64,000 nt of DNA, taken from positions 73,151,884-73,215,883 of the forward strand of contig CM043944.1 of the NCBI GenBank assembly GCA_014529385.2. Reading direction: 5' to 3'. How positions within the stretch are numbered: the stretch's first letter is position 1; every line of letters begins with the position of its first letter. A model generated the notes under the pieces. The model ran no database searches. It had not been told where the DNA came from and saw only the letters and a list, made by a program, of their open reading frames with translations. This DNA comes from Adiantum capillus-veneris (taxonomy: Eukaryota; Streptophyta; Polypodiopsida; Polypodiales; Pteridaceae). A program made the translations under genes and the position numbers. Shown piece after piece: positions 53,201-62,625 of the stretch.

Positions 53201-54913
53201 TCCCAGACAGGAACATGGTCTCCTTCCTGCTCTTAACTTGAGGTCAAAACTCCAGCAAATTGCCGGATTATTAAGTTCTACTCCCAGAAAGCTTTTTGAA
53301 AAGGACACTGAAGTTATCTTAGAACCTAGACGTGAGTATCCTTCATTTTTACACTGTAGAAAATATTGTTAAGGATGCTGATAATCTTCTGCTAATATGG
53401 TCATAGATGTCACAACTGTTCTTTTCACGGGAAATTTTATTGGCATTTCATGTGCTCGCTCTCTCCACTATCAGTTTTATTCTTGGTAAGGTCGTGATCC
53501 CTTTTGCACTTAAATATTCTTATAAATTGTCCTTGACCTTTTCTTTTCTATGCTAGGTATTTTTACTCGCTGCCTTACCTGCTATGGAGGACACCTTTTC
53601 CAACTTTCTTCAGGTATGTCTCTGAAACGAAACGCTTTTATTAAAAACACGTTATTTAGTTGACATACTGAAGAAATCCATTTACTGAATATTGATCCTG
53701 AGAAATGCAAAAGTCGTCAGTCTACGAGACGTAAGGATTGCTCTATGATAATCACTTTGATCTTCAGTCAAAGGCTCACATGTTCTTAGGAACATTGAAA
53801 CTTGAAATTCTGCTCGTTTCTCCACAAATTCGTAGAAATGTAAACAAACTTGAATGGAACATTTAATCACTATGTGTTCACTTTTTTTCGTGTGCTAATC
53901 TTCAATTAAGTAAGCTAAAAAGTGTAGAAATGTAAACAAACTTGAATGGAATATTTAATTATCAAGTGCTCCCTTTCTTTTGTGTGCTAATCTTCAATTA
54001 AGTAAGCTAATTATGTAGTGTACTTACTCATGATGAACAGAGAAGTTTTCCCTATCCTCCATAGTTGCAAATCTCTTCATGGCTATGGTCATGAGTTTTC
54101 CTCATTGACATGCTAAGGTTCCTCTATATTGTCGAGGCACAATGATGGATATTGCCATGTAACCATTGCAAATGCAACTAAAAGCAGATGTCGACTTTTT
54201 ATGACGTTGTGCAGTTGCTTAGTGCAGGGCCGTTCAATGTAGAGAGTGAGATGCCAGGCTTATGTGCGGTTTACTTAAAACCTTAGTATGTAGTTAGTAT
54301 GCCCACTGCTTGAAAACATCAGTAAACACTGGAGAAAATAACGGGCTGAATGATGCTTAATGACGGTTTAGCACCTCAATTTGAGCAAAGCTGCTAGCCT
54401 CTTTTTGGTCTACATCAGGCCTTAGTAAATCATGGAACACTTGGGAGTAATTGTGGACTGTTGAGATATAGGCAAGTCGATATTGGCAAACTTTCTTTCG
54501 CCCTATTTCTTATAAGAGAGGAATTGATTAAGCGTTCCCTTTTGTATATGTAGGCCATAATTGGGAGTTTTTTTTCCCTATTCTTATAAAGAGGGACATT
54601 GAGTAGTGTGTCACACGCTCTTTGTCATCCTCTTATGTAGGCCATCGTGACTTTTCACCTTGTTCATCTGTGGCTACTTGCAGTATAAAAATGTCTGATG
54701 GGCGCTTTCTATTATCCATCCTTTCTGAAGTCTTATCTTGGTATGCACAGACTGATAATATTTGCGGTCATCGAAGCCTGTTGGAACATCTTTCCATCCA
54801 ATAAAACCTCATCACTTGTACTCCTTGCATGTCACCTGACACTTCTGTTGGGTCTTTGGTGGGGACCATGCGAAAACCCTCATGCGACAGCACCTGTCAA
54901 GAAGTCCGAGTAG
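37720..54913 (+). CDS. ALG3: ALG3, dolichyl-P-Man:Man5GlcNAc2-PP-dolichol alpha-1,3-mannosyltransferase (C-terminal 325 codons, ten exons)
   Basis: This ER membrane enzyme (GT58) adds the first lumenal mannose, in alpha-1,3 linkage, to the N-glycan precursor. Family landmarks seen in order are [110 protein letters not shown] and EACWNIFPS. Exons are 37720-37788, 38741-38898, 39021-39087, 39191-39244, 51928-52016, 52606-52722, 53207-53331, 53407-53485, 53557-53613 and 54751-54913. All introns are GT-AG, phases agree, and the total is 978 nt. The protein is mostly hydrophobic and ends KKSE, a dilysine ER-retrieval pattern. About 110 N-terminal residues are not in the window, so the first intron here exceeds 37.7 kb. 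Intron 4 is 12.7 kb. No stop or frameshift is seen. Confidence 0.93.
37789..37865 (+). repeat. Tandem diverged copy of ALG3 exon a
   Basis: The sequence from ttttggtttttgtattttgaac to caagctacagtg aligns with exon a (about three quarters identical by eye) and keeps the same reading frame without a stop ([16 protein letters not shown]). It ends in its own possible donor gtaaag at 37860. Normal splicing from 37789 would remove it. Use of the second donor would insert about 24 residues in frame. Confidence 0.7.
38228..38258. repeat. (ATC)n microsatellite in ALG3 intron
   Basis: About ten uninterrupted ATC units. Confidence 0.95.
38741..38898 (+). CDS. ALG3: ALG3 exon b
   Basis: It is 158 nt, with acceptor gtgctccag and donor gtattg. 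It encodes [20 protein letters not shown], then [10 protein letters not shown] and [13 protein letters not shown]. It carries the family's most conserved loop ([14 protein letters not shown]). Confidence 0.93.
39021..39087 (+). CDS. ALG3: ALG3 exon c
   Basis: It is 67 nt, with acceptor ggtttgcag and donor gtacag. It completes the split serine and encodes [22 protein letters not shown], a strongly conserved ALG3 stretch. Confidence 0.93.
39191..39244 (+). CDS. ALG3: ALG3 exon d
   Basis: It is 54 nt in phase 0, with acceptor ctgatgtag and donor gtatgc. It encodes [18 protein letters not shown], part of a membrane segment. The next exon is 12.7 kb away. Confidence 0.85.
39245..39660 (+). other. 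ALG3 intron 4, left end
   Basis: I see no feature before the gypsy I remnant. Confidence 0.5.
39669..40816 (-). mobile_element. Gypsy I: 3' end of another chromodomain gypsy element
   Basis: On the - strand the integrase C-terminal module [15 protein letters not shown] (near 40500) and a chromodomain ([19 protein letters not shown], 40435-40375) are readable. The polypurine tract aaaggggcaagta follows, and then an LTR starting TGTTATGTCCCGC at 40300. A TATA-like tataaaag lies on the - strand near 40180. The left LTR end is uncertain (39669 is a guess). The right side is cut by copia F. The chromodomain contains a frameshift. This family is not D/B or C. Confidence 0.72.
40546..40677. mobile_element. 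132-bp non-autonomous hAT MITE
   Basis: The ends CATAGTCACAAGGGAC and (inverted) CATAGTAACAGGGGACG match the 3.1 kb hAT at 7691. The interior consists of GGGACGGGG-like subterminal units around a short AT-rich centre. The 8-bp duplication CTTTTTGA is exact at 40538-40545 and 40678-40685. It is inserted in gypsy I. Confidence 0.93.
40817..41045 (+). repeat. Copia F 5' LTR
   Basis: It is 229 bp, from tattaccatacatatgtgg to cttatttccaaca. It is the reverse complement of the copia E LTR with scattered differences. Confidence 0.88.
41400..42489 (+). pseudogene. Copia F gag
   Basis: It starts [20 protein letters not shown], matching E. A stop at about 41509 and frameshifts near 41620 and 41860 break it. 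Downstream a degenerate zinc knuckle region ([20 protein letters not shown]) is still visible. This is the part deleted in E. It ends at the ACGCA site where element G is inserted. Confidence 0.85.
42490..43671 (-). repeat. Element G 3' LTR
   Basis: It is 1182 bp. The middle (42830-43260) is rich in imperfect GCTGAAAACGCT / AAACGCTAGG units and CGACGATG-type triplets. Confidence 0.9.
43654..44462 (-). other. Element G downstream ORF region, unrecognised
   Basis: Two overlapping frames are open (44462-43896 and 44085-43654). The second reads [20 protein letters not shown], then [20 protein letters not shown], and runs into the LTR. I recognise no domain. A frameshift may link them. The first contains several histidine/cysteine-rich stretches but no regular zinc-finger spacing. 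Confidence 0.4.
44401..45161 (-). pseudogene. Element G gag-like coiled-coil ORF with HDDLHD repeats
   Basis: The likely start is ATG 45161 ([20 protein letters not shown]), a gag-type N-terminus with a proline-rich stretch ([10 protein letters not shown]). The frame shifts near 45010 and continues as a long charged coiled coil ([39 protein letters not shown]). Then come three near-exact repeats of a 13-residue unit like [13 protein letters not shown] (about 44690-44540). It ends at 44401. No zinc knuckle is present. The function is unknown; a structural, particle-like role is inferred from position. Confidence 0.65.
45626..46835 (-). repeat. Element G 5' LTR
   Basis: It is 1210 bp, adjacent to the PBS on its left. 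It differs from the 3' LTR by many substitutions and a few indels. Confidence 0.9.
46841..48200 (+). pseudogene. Copia F protease, GAG-pre-integrase and integrase
   Basis: The aspartic protease is at [18 protein letters not shown] (46871 onward), then [21 protein letters not shown]-pre-integrase reads [20 protein letters not shown] and [10 protein letters not shown]. The integrase core reads [38 protein letters not shown] and [18 protein letters not shown] (the D, D and E residues are present). The C-terminus reads [37 protein letters not shown]. At least three frame changes occur. It ends near 48200 before RT. Confidence 0.87.
48203..48885 (-). pseudogene. LINE APE endonuclease fragment
   Basis: It is read in two frames. 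The first has [31 protein letters not shown] and [14 protein letters not shown]. The second has a GGDFNML motif near 48440, then [20 protein letters not shown] and [20 protein letters not shown]. These are the endonuclease motifs E-L-L-x-Q-E, G-D-F-N and S-R-I-D-R. The enzyme nicks target DNA to prime reverse transcription. It is cut off before the final SDH region and RT. Confidence 0.83.
49020..50040 (-). repeat. Two tandem copies of a ~515-bp LINE segment
   Basis: The text 'aacctcctctgtccaggag' at 49051 recurs at 49566, and 'gggagacgtctgcaccaaaa' at 49505 recurs at 50012. Both copies encode [34 protein letters not shown] and [14 protein letters not shown]. They are roughly 90 % or more identical by eye. 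Confidence 0.9.
50098..50330. repeat. G-rich low-complexity tract
   Basis: This is a GGGGAGG-type sequence with an unbroken G run of about 16 at 50198-50213, within the LINE ORF1 linker. It could adopt G-quadruplex structure. Open frames here are compositional and not genes. Confidence 0.8.
50459..51274 (-). pseudogene. LINE ORF1 (DUF4283-like, CCHC)
   Basis: The frame of 271 codons reads [20 protein letters not shown]. It has the DUF4283-like block ([59 protein letters not shown]) and ends with a zinc-knuckle part [18 protein letters not shown]. The first cysteine of the knuckle is out of frame because one base is missing in a T run, so the ORF is slightly broken. ORF1 proteins bind LINE RNA. 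Confidence 0.78.
51928..52016 (+). CDS. ALG3: ALG3 exon e
   Basis: It is 89 nt, with acceptor atttgcag and donor gtgagt. It encodes [20 protein letters not shown], then DLGRVFIHF and two bases of W. It follows a 12.7-kb intron filled with elements, yet its splice sites are standard. Confidence 0.95.
52606..52722 (+). CDS. ALG3: ALG3 exon f
   Basis: It is 117 nt, with acceptor cttatgcag and donor gtaagt. It encodes [20 protein letters not shown], then [18 protein letters not shown], a membrane span ending in the conserved K-W-C. Confidence 0.95.
53207..53331 (+). CDS. ALG3: ALG3 exon g
   Basis: It is 125 nt, with acceptor gctcccag and donor gtgagt. It encodes [20 protein letters not shown], then a variable linker ending VILEPR. 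This loop is poorly conserved in the family. The call rests on phase and splice sites. Confidence 0.85.
53407..53485 (+). CDS. ALG3: ALG3 exon h
   Basis: It is 79 nt, with acceptor gtcatag and donor gtaagg. It encodes [20 protein letters not shown], then HYQFYS and two bases of W. Confidence 0.95.
53557..53613 (+). CDS. ALG3: ALG3 exon i
   Basis: It is 57 nt, with acceptor tatgctag and donor gtatgt. It encodes [18 protein letters not shown] plus two bases of R. Confidence 0.95.
54751..54913 (+). CDS. ALG3: ALG3 last exon
   Basis: It is 163 nt, with acceptor gtatgcacag and stop TAG at 54911. It encodes [17 protein letters not shown], then [19 protein letters not shown] and a polar tail ending VKKSE. 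Confidence 0.94.
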
Positions 54914-55427
54914 TTTCGTTCAAAACTGCCAATAGTTCATGTAAGGTCGCCAATCAAAAGTCGAATTTTGAGTGAATTCATCCTATTTTGTACTCTTCTT
55001 ATGGTGCTTCTATATTCTTACGGTGTAGTGTTGCAACAATCGAAAAGGAGTGCATGAATGCCGTGCAATAGAATCGCATTTACTTGATTCATTCTATCAG
55101 ATGAGCGCAAGAGTACTTTCAAAATGCAAGGCCACGTGAGCTTCAATCTTCTCACAAGTCGAATAGCTTCGATAAAAGAGACCTCAAAGTCTCATGCAAT
55201 TTATGATGGTCAAACTTGGTTTTGGCCATGGTTTCAAGCATACCATAGATGTTTAGTCTCTTGTACTAGAATATCAACACAATATGGAAGCTGCTGGCAT
55301 TTTTTACAAGCATGGCTTCCTGCAAAAAGAGAGGTTTATTAACGTGTAGTTGATTCAAGCACACATGTAAATGAAAGATATTTCAAGAAAGGGTGCTTAT
55401 ATTGCATTAAACACGGAATGGATTTTA

Positions 55428-55430
<3 letters not shown>
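54914..55430 (+). other. ALG3 3' flank
   Basis: This is the 3' untranslated region and downstream DNA. I cannot fix a polyadenylation site with confidence, and I see no gene. Confidence 0.4.
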
Positions 55431-55476
<46 letters not shown>

Positions 55477-55508
55477 GATAGTTTCCTATGACGTTAAAAT
55501 TCTCTCCT

Positions 55509-55548
<40 letters not shown>
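55431..55548. repeat. Compound microsatellite (TG)22 and (CT)n
   Basis: (TG)22 lies at 55431-55474 and a (TC/CT) run at about 55512-55548, separated by 37 bp of unique sequence. Confidence 0.95.
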
Positions 55549-55551
<3 letters not shown>

Positions 55552-56110
55552 CCATGCCATGAGTTGCCATAGTGAGGATGGTGTAGGCTCTTGCAAGAGA
55601 ACCATGGTGTACCAAGAATAACGGACTTGGCTGTCCAATCAAAGATTTTACCTTTGTACTCAGAATTTGTAAATTAAAATGAAAGTGAAATGTACCATCA
55701 CATTGTTAACCAAGGATAAAAGCTCTAAGTGTCTACATTGCACAAAGTTTTAAGGAGCATGTGCTAAGATTTGGAAGTAAGTCAACCCAAAGAGAATCTG
55801 TGTTGTGTTTTACAATTGTGAACATGTGATATTATTTGAATACTCAGATATTTTCCTTTGAAGAATGCGGACGGCCAAGTGGATCCCCATGTAATAGATG
55901 CTTTCATAATTTGTGAATGCTATGTTATTGTAAGGTAGTCATAATACAAGTTCAAGGATCAACTTGTATTATCTTGCATCTAAGGGAGGATGAGGGATAT
56001 AAAATCCCTCAATGTGCGAGGAGCCACTACCAAGCGAAATCACTCTCCTACCTTGGGTAGCAAATTACATGGGAGGTATCTTATAATGTTCTTCTCTCAT
56101 ACACGTGTGT

Positions 56111-56113
<3 letters not shown>

Positions 56114-56176
<63 letters not shown>
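56114..56176. repeat. (CA)n microsatellite
   Basis: This is a 63-base uninterrupted CA run at the left edge of the copia H remnant. Confidence 0.95.
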
Positions 56177-56178
<2 letters not shown>

Positions 56179-56189
56179 AAACATCCTTT

Positions 56190-58005
56190 GATTTTACATA
56201 TTCCAATGGAGCCTCGAGAGAGGGCAACAAAGCAAGTATATTATTTCTACAAACGTTGCAAACACAACAATTGGCAAAATTTAGATGACCAAAATATGTA
56301 TACAAAAATTTGCATCTGAAAAAAAGAAGCCTTTGAATCAAAAACCGTGTATGCAAAATCTTCCATACATTTCTTGCTTTGAGCTTATACAAACTACAAA
56401 ACTAAGTATTAAATGCTACAATATCATCACCAAAACTAAGATGATGCACAATATATTTGTCATCCACAAACTTGTCCACAAGACCAAGTTCTGGAAGTGC
56501 ATATACAAACAAAAGGTTTTTCTTGATCCCAAGTACATACAAAGAGACCTAAAAGTGTGATAGAGATAACACCTACTCCAGTAAGTACAATCTCCTCAAT
56601 CACCTTAACTAGAGAAGAGGCATTATTGGCACACTTGATAGTAATCCTTGTTAGAGGCAATCTCAAGAGAAACGATCGGATCACAATTTGACGTAGTTTG
56701 CTTAGTTGCACCATTGTCTAGTACTATACATGATCCACATATTCGCAATACATATATGATGAACAAATGGATTATATTGATATTAGACACTAAAAGCCCA
56801 TTCTGCATCCTGCACAACATTTTCCGAATTTACATTGAAAGAAGCATCTGCAATGGCTACATTTACCTCCTATTTCCAAGCCTCTTTAGTCTTAAATTTA
56901 GGAAATTGTTTGATGAAATGATAAGAGTTTTGCCCTTTAGTAAGGAAATTTTAACTTCTTCTTGCATTTATCACTAGACTTCTCAGACATATTGTTGTTT
57001 GAAGAAGCAGAAGCTGTGGAACATGCTTGCTACCTGCAAAAGAATTGGAGGTGGCAACATTTTGGATTGGGCCTCTTGTAGCAATAGAAAGATAAGGCCA
57101 TCAAACTTCCCATCATCGGGTGTACCATCTATCACAAGTCTAAAGGTGGAGACAAAAGTCTGATAATAAGAAGCTACTTTATCCCACTATTATTTATGCT
57201 AAACGAGTATGTGGAGTAATGGAACACTTAACACAAAGTGCAATCAATATATGGGCATGCACATGTTAAGCATCCACATGTCTACTTAGTAGTAGGCAAA
57301 ACAACCTTAACAACACAATTGCTAGAACTTGCACCATCATTCTCAAAATCTGTATCCACAGAACTTTAGTCTTACATCATAACGTGCACAATGTTTCAAA
57401 TGCCTTTTGCAACAAGGACATGTTGCGTTGTGTATGCCCAACGTAGGTAGTTGTCCCCATTCAAATTGTCCTCAATAAACGACATGTAAAAAACATCGTT
57501 GTAGTTATGGCTTGTAAATTCACGTGATGCAAAAGTTTACGTGGAGGAAAACTAATATGTGCTATTGCACAAACTATAATAGACTACAAAATGAATGTTT
57601 TGCATAATTTTGCAAAATCTATACAAAAGGATCAAATTGCATGAATAGTATTGTTGGTAGTGGAAGCAAAGGTCAAAATGAGCCTCAATCGTATCTTTGA
57701 CAACCGTGTAAAATCTCACCAAAAATCACCTCAATCAGAGAGCCTGAGCTGAAAAGGTATTGGCGACTCAAAGATTTGTTTTATTCCAATTGTTTTGAAT
57801 ACAACTATAAGAATGCATGCAATGATTAAGAAGATGGAGGAGCTCAAGTGTATAACAGAGGAAGGAGTATTATTGAGTGTGCTAATACAAAGGTAAGGCT
57901 TGGACTAGAGTGATGGCCATATATACGGTTGGGAAAAAAAACCTCCTAATGTGAGAAAAAAGTGCCCCAATGATCCTAATACATCACTACCATAATATGG
58001 TAACA
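56190..58005 (-). mobile_element. Copia H: heavily decayed copy of the E/F family
   Basis: The 5' LTR is 57791-58005 (tgttttgaatac ... atatggtaaca), with a damaged PBS (attccaat). Gag remnants near 57470-57400 match the MADNN...NYPMWAY region of E, although stops fill the frame. A protease remnant (LDNGATKQTTSN, DSG changed to DNG) is at about 56740. GAG-pre-integrase text (HLNFANC) is near 56280. The left end is truncated at the CA run. It is the oldest of the three copia copies. Confidence 0.75.
57791..58005 (-). repeat. Copia H 5' LTR
   Basis: It is 215 bp and shares with the E LTR the phrases 'actagagtgatgg', 'aaaaaaacctcctaa' and 'gtgcccca'. Confidence 0.8.
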
Positions 58006-59008
58006 TCAATTTGGGCAAGAAGATGCACTTGTTTCAAAATTTCTTCCGAATTTTGAGCATTATGCAGCAGATCTAGGGTAGAAGGCTTTATAACGCCACT
58101 TTGGATGGGTGCGCTTAGATTGATTGTTGATTTAATGGCCAGAATTTCCCATGAAAATTTGGACATTCTTTTCAAGATTGAGGTAATGAGGAGCATGGCA
58201 TGCATGCAAACTTTGTCAATCTTAAAGAATTGAGGTGATTGATGAAAATTTTGATAAGTGTGCATAATTCTAAAAGCATGAAAATTCCTCTAAAAAAAAT
58301 CGAAGCTCTTTACAAGGTTTGGATTTGTAAATTCAATTCATGAACACTTGTTGGTTAGCAGCACATATAAGTGTCTTAGGGCATAAAAGTGTCTTATTAC
58401 AAATCTAGTGTTAAAGCTAGGAATCAATCATGTATGTTTTGGTAGGTGCCATGTTCTCTTGATAGCTAGAACTAAATTGGATGCTACTAGTTCTAAAATA
58501 GCATGTTCAAAGTTTAGGGTTGTAGCTACTAGTTCAAACTTGGTACCTTCTAGTGGTATTTCAAAAGTTATCAAAATTATCCCATAGTTGCAAACAACTA
58601 GGTTGGTAGAAACTTGTCGTAACATGTAAGATATTAGTGCTAGCTTGGTAGCTATTAGTTGTTTAGTGGTATTTTTGCGAAGATAGTTGAGTAGGGTTAT
58701 CCGGTGCGGTTTACTTCAGATGTGGGTCTAAGGGGGCCTCTTTATTTGCCATGGGATTAAAAAGGAGATTATGGAAGGGGTAAATGGGTGGATGCCATGT
58801 GGACTAAAATAGTGGGTATGGTAGGGCCTAAAAGTAAGTGGTCAAACTTGTACTCTTTTATAAAATATAATGAGAAAACCTCTTATAAATTCAGAAAACT
58901 AAACTTTTCTCTAAATAGTTGAGTAAAAACCAATCGTTTCTCTAGTGGCTGCTAGTTTCTCCCCCCTTATCCTCTAAAAGGGGGTCCCTCCACAAACGTG
59001 TTGATCAT

Positions 59009-59051
<43 letters not shown>

Positions 59052-59955
59052 TACCATTTGTCACTTCTCTTCACTTCACCTTGCAAGTTGCTTCTCTTTC
59101 CTTCCTTTCAGTTTTCCCTCCCAAAAGCTCTGTAGTAGAAGTTTGAACTTCCTTTCCCTCCTCAAGTTACTGTATTCTTGAGGGGCATTCTCCTCAAGCT
59201 GAAGTTCTCCATTTCTCCATGGGCCTCACTAAACACCTCTAGCTAAAGCTGAAGATATGCAGCATATCCTTCTGCTAGATCATCCCTCTTTCTTTCCACA
59301 ACAGGTTTTCTGCTCCTTCTCCATTGAGCTCTCTAGAGAGGATCTACATCCCTCTCAAGCTTTGCAACATTATCTTTTCCATTAAGCCAACAAGCCAATG
59401 GAGCAGTATAGCAGTAAGTGACATCCTTCACCTTTGTGTACTATCAAGAATCTTGCTCTTTATACAACTGAGAACATAGATGTGCAATATCTAATCATAA
59501 GTGTTTGTCTGCAGGTTGTGCCACTATTCCCCATGACATCATCAACAGGTACTTGACAACCTAGGAGTGTTATTGACTCCATTTCATGCAGCAATGTATA
59601 AGACAACAATGGATATTGGGTGACGATGGAGTTCAAACGAATGATGTGGGTGACAATGCAACCCAACTCAAGAGCTACACACAAGGTCTCAAGGAGACAC
59701 ATGGATTCTCGAGCACACCATTGGAAGGGAAGAATCATGGAGTTCAAGAAAACACAAGACGGCAAGAGGATTGCGAAGGTGCATCATGTGTATATTGCTT
59801 CACAATTGAAGCTAGAGACGACAGTGGCTCCATCCAGGTTTCCTGCAAATTGCAATTTACTCCTCTTTCAAGTTTTTCGGTCGCCTATTTGTATTTTTTC
59901 CTTGTGTGTTGCTTTTGATTCCTATAAGATTTCCATTGCTTGTTCATGTTTGCAG
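58006..59955. other. No gene recognised
   Basis: This is AT-rich DNA with a (CT)n run at 59012-59047. Pyrimidine-rich sequence lies just after that run and could be a plant promoter Y-patch for the coding region that follows, but no start site is clear. Short open frames at 59586-59918 overlap on one strand and I cannot choose between them. Confidence 0.35.
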
Positions 59956-60667
59956 ATGTTTTTCCATCCGATTTTGTAGAGTGGGAGCCAATAGAGTCCT
60001 TCATAGGAACTTTTGAGGCCATCCACACTGAGCTTGGCAAGTTGCTCTATGCTGGTTTTCCATCCTCTGAGCTTGCCTCACGTGACATTTTTTTTAATAA
60101 TCATACTTATGTCATACCTAGGCAAAATGGGTATGGTAATCTTTCTCCGGTTCACTCGCCAACCTCAGAGAGTTTGGAATGGCCTAAGCCAGACAATGCC
60201 TTGATCGCAACAATTAAAAGGAGAATCGAGGTGGATGTGCAAGCAGCAATGAAGTGCACCTATTGTTCCCACAAAGCCACGGTAACATGGTTTATGTCTC
60301 TTCATGTGTTTGTGTTTATATTTCGACTTTAGAGTGTTCACAAAACACCAACAATGTGGACTTGCAAAAGGGGAGGTGCGATCAACGGATTCCTTGCAGT
60401 TGGATGGGAAAGTAAGGTGGTCAACCACTAGGGAGAGAATCAAGTGCTCTATAGTTGCTGACAATGTGGTGTTCAGATACCATATTGCGAAGCAAAGCTT
60501 GTCGATGGTCTTTCCCTATAGAAGATGGAAGCTGACGATGGGAGAATGGGAGGTACTAGACTCTGATGTTGCTGCTAGAGAATCATTTGACCTGCAAATA
60601 CGCCTCCATGACGATGCAATGCACCACATTACAATGAATAATGACTGCACCTCAATCAGCTTCGTGA
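59956..60667 (+). pseudogene. Unrecognised spliced coding region
   Basis: The first exon, 59956-60281 (acceptor gtttgcag, donor gtaaca), encodes EWEPIESFIGTFEAIHTELG, then IIFF-like FFNNHTYVIPRQNGYGNLS and KRRIEVDVQAAMKCTYCSHK. The second exon, about 60333-60667 (acceptor ctttag, donor gtgagt), encodes RERIKCSIVADNVVFRYHIA, then VFPYRRWKLTMGEWEVLDSD and DDAMHHITMNNDC. Codon use and composition look like protein in both, but the exon phases do not match, so a frameshift or a different junction is needed. A CxxC pair (CTYC) is the only motif. I do not recognise the family. Confidence 0.45.
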
Positions 60668-61040
60668 GTATCTTAATCTCAAATATTCCTTGCTCAAGCA
60701 ATATCTCTTTGTAATCAATGAAAAGGTTGTTCGCTCCAAAAAAGAGAAGAGCTTTCTGTGTGAGAACGTTCGGTTTTCGTGATGTATTTTTGTAAAAGCT
60801 TGTAACTGACAAGGATTTGGCTCCCATTAATACATATAGTGTTTTGAATCTCGCTTCTGCGCATACTTGTTTATTCTCAACTTGTTCAAGTTTTCGACTG
60901 AAACATGCAATTTCCTTGATGTGGAGCACAAATGTTTTCAATGTTGGTGTCTTTCAATGCTTTGTCGTGTGATTTTGCTTAAATTTATAGTTTAAGCTAT
61001 TTTGACATTAGTTTTAAGTGCTTTTTAAAAAGTGACTTTG

Positions 61041-61050
61041 GGTATATAAG
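61041..61050 (+). promoter_or_regulatory. TATA-box candidate
   Basis: The sequence gggtatataagtg lies about 95 bases upstream of the ATG at 61137. Spacing suits a plant TATA box with a short leader. Confidence 0.45.
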
Positions 61051-61136
61051 TGACTTTCTAAGTTTTAAACTTCATTTCTCACATTCACAAAACTCTAGCT
61101 CTAAGCTCTTTTCGCATCTTCTTCGTGAACGAACCC

Positions 61137-62625
61137 ATGGCAACGTCTACTGATGCAGTTCTCACAGAATTAGAAAAGGTAGGACTTGTAGATCAAGCAC
61201 ATGAACTACTTAGTGTGTTCGAGGGGACAATTGACATGCAGGCCACTGCCAACCTTCATGCAGAGGCATTCAAAAGCTTTCTTGACTACATAGCGTAGCA
61301 CATGGAAGAATATGCCATAATCTTTAAGGGATCTGACACGATGTGGTTGCCAGTGGATTTCCTCAAGCATCTCTATGCGGCTGACAAAAAATTTCTCTTT
61401 CACTTGTTGAGGTTTATTAAAGGCCTCATGGAACGGGACTACAGGACGGTGGATGAAGATGATCTCATAGATTTGACCATGGGGTGTGTAGGCACCCAAT
61501 TCATTTCTTGGGACATGGTTCTGGCCTTACTTGTGCTTGAGGGCATGAATAAGGGAAAATCAAAGAAGTCGACCAAAGACCACCTGTGTCCATTGTGGAG
61601 GAATCAAATGAAGTTATCAAAGAGATCGATGAGAGCATCTATGACACTCGTCCTCTTGCAAGATCCCAGCTCCACTGAGGAGGAAGATCGGATGATAGAT
61701 GGAGATGAGGTGTTGGAGGAGGTCCTAGACCTCCAAATTCTCACTTTTCATGCAGTGGTGGTGGATGATCGTCACTTTATGTTCCTTGAAGACATTGCCA
61801 AAACATTAGGACTCAGAGAAGATGAGTCGCTCGCCGTGCTTGCTCTCTATGCGGGCATGAAGGATCCCAGTGGAAAGGAAGAGAAAGTCAATTTGTTAAT
61901 TGACTTTGAAGACCAAGGTCTCCCAGCAAGCCTCTTTTTCCTCCCCAATGAAAACGAACAGAAGTTGGTGCAAACACTAGCAAGTACACTTGTGGAAATC
62001 AAATCATGTGCCTCTTTTTACGAACCCGTACCGAAAAGCACTTTTCATCCACACAGAATACTGATCGCGATTGGTAGAGATGATTGATCTAGCATCTATG
62101 TTACAAAGAAAAATCTTGAAGAGAAGGATGACGAAACTGAGGTAAACAAATCTTAACCTGGTAGATTGTTTGTTTTTCCTTACTAAAAGTGTTAAAAGTC
62201 ATTTAAAATGCTTGCAGACGGAATACCATGTTGATAAGCGTACCAGAGGTTCACGCAACATGCCCATGAGTAGGGATAGCTCGCTTTGGCACTCCGTGAG
62301 CCACCTCGGGCCATCGATTCTTAGAGTTTCTCACGCAGAGTTCTCCAAGAATGGTTTTGCAAAGTTGCTAAAGTGCAAAGCATTAAGTGTCATGCTCGCT
62401 GAAGATTCCCTCACCCTAAATGCTCACAAATGTATATTGGTGGACCGAGAGGCAGCATTGTACGCCTTTACAGGCAAGCACCCAGGCTCAGTCCTCTCCC
62501 ACTGTGCCTTGAGCCTAGGTCAAGGGTTGACAAACCCAGAGGAAATTGTAAAAGCCCTTGGCATCAAGTCAGTCATTCGCCCCATACCCACATATGTAAT
62601 TTGTAGTAAAACTAATCGATTATGA
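61137..62625 (+). pseudogene. Unrecognised two-exon gene with premature stops
   Basis: The ATG at 61137 (ccATGGc context) opens MATSTDAVLTELEKVGLVDQ. Exon 1 runs to 62141 (donor gtaaac) and exon 2 from 62218 (acceptor cttgcag) to the stop at 62625. Both are phase 0, giving 470 codons. An in-frame TAG is at 61296 and a TGA at 62085. Between about 61560 and 61675 another frame reads more like protein (SIVEESNEVIKEIDESIYDT), suggesting two compensating frameshifts. Other text includes FLFHLLRFIKGLMERDY, FLEDIAKTLGLREDESLAVL and ILVDREAALYAFTGKHPGSV. I see no signal peptide, membrane segment or known motif. It is probably a decayed gene, or part of an unrecognised element. An AATAAA lies near 62712. 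Confidence 0.5.

Noticed and set aside
61296-62087. Stop codons restored by U-to-C RNA editing
   Set aside because: Such editing is known for organellar transcripts, and this locus is nuclear. Ordinary C>T mutation in a decaying gene is simpler.
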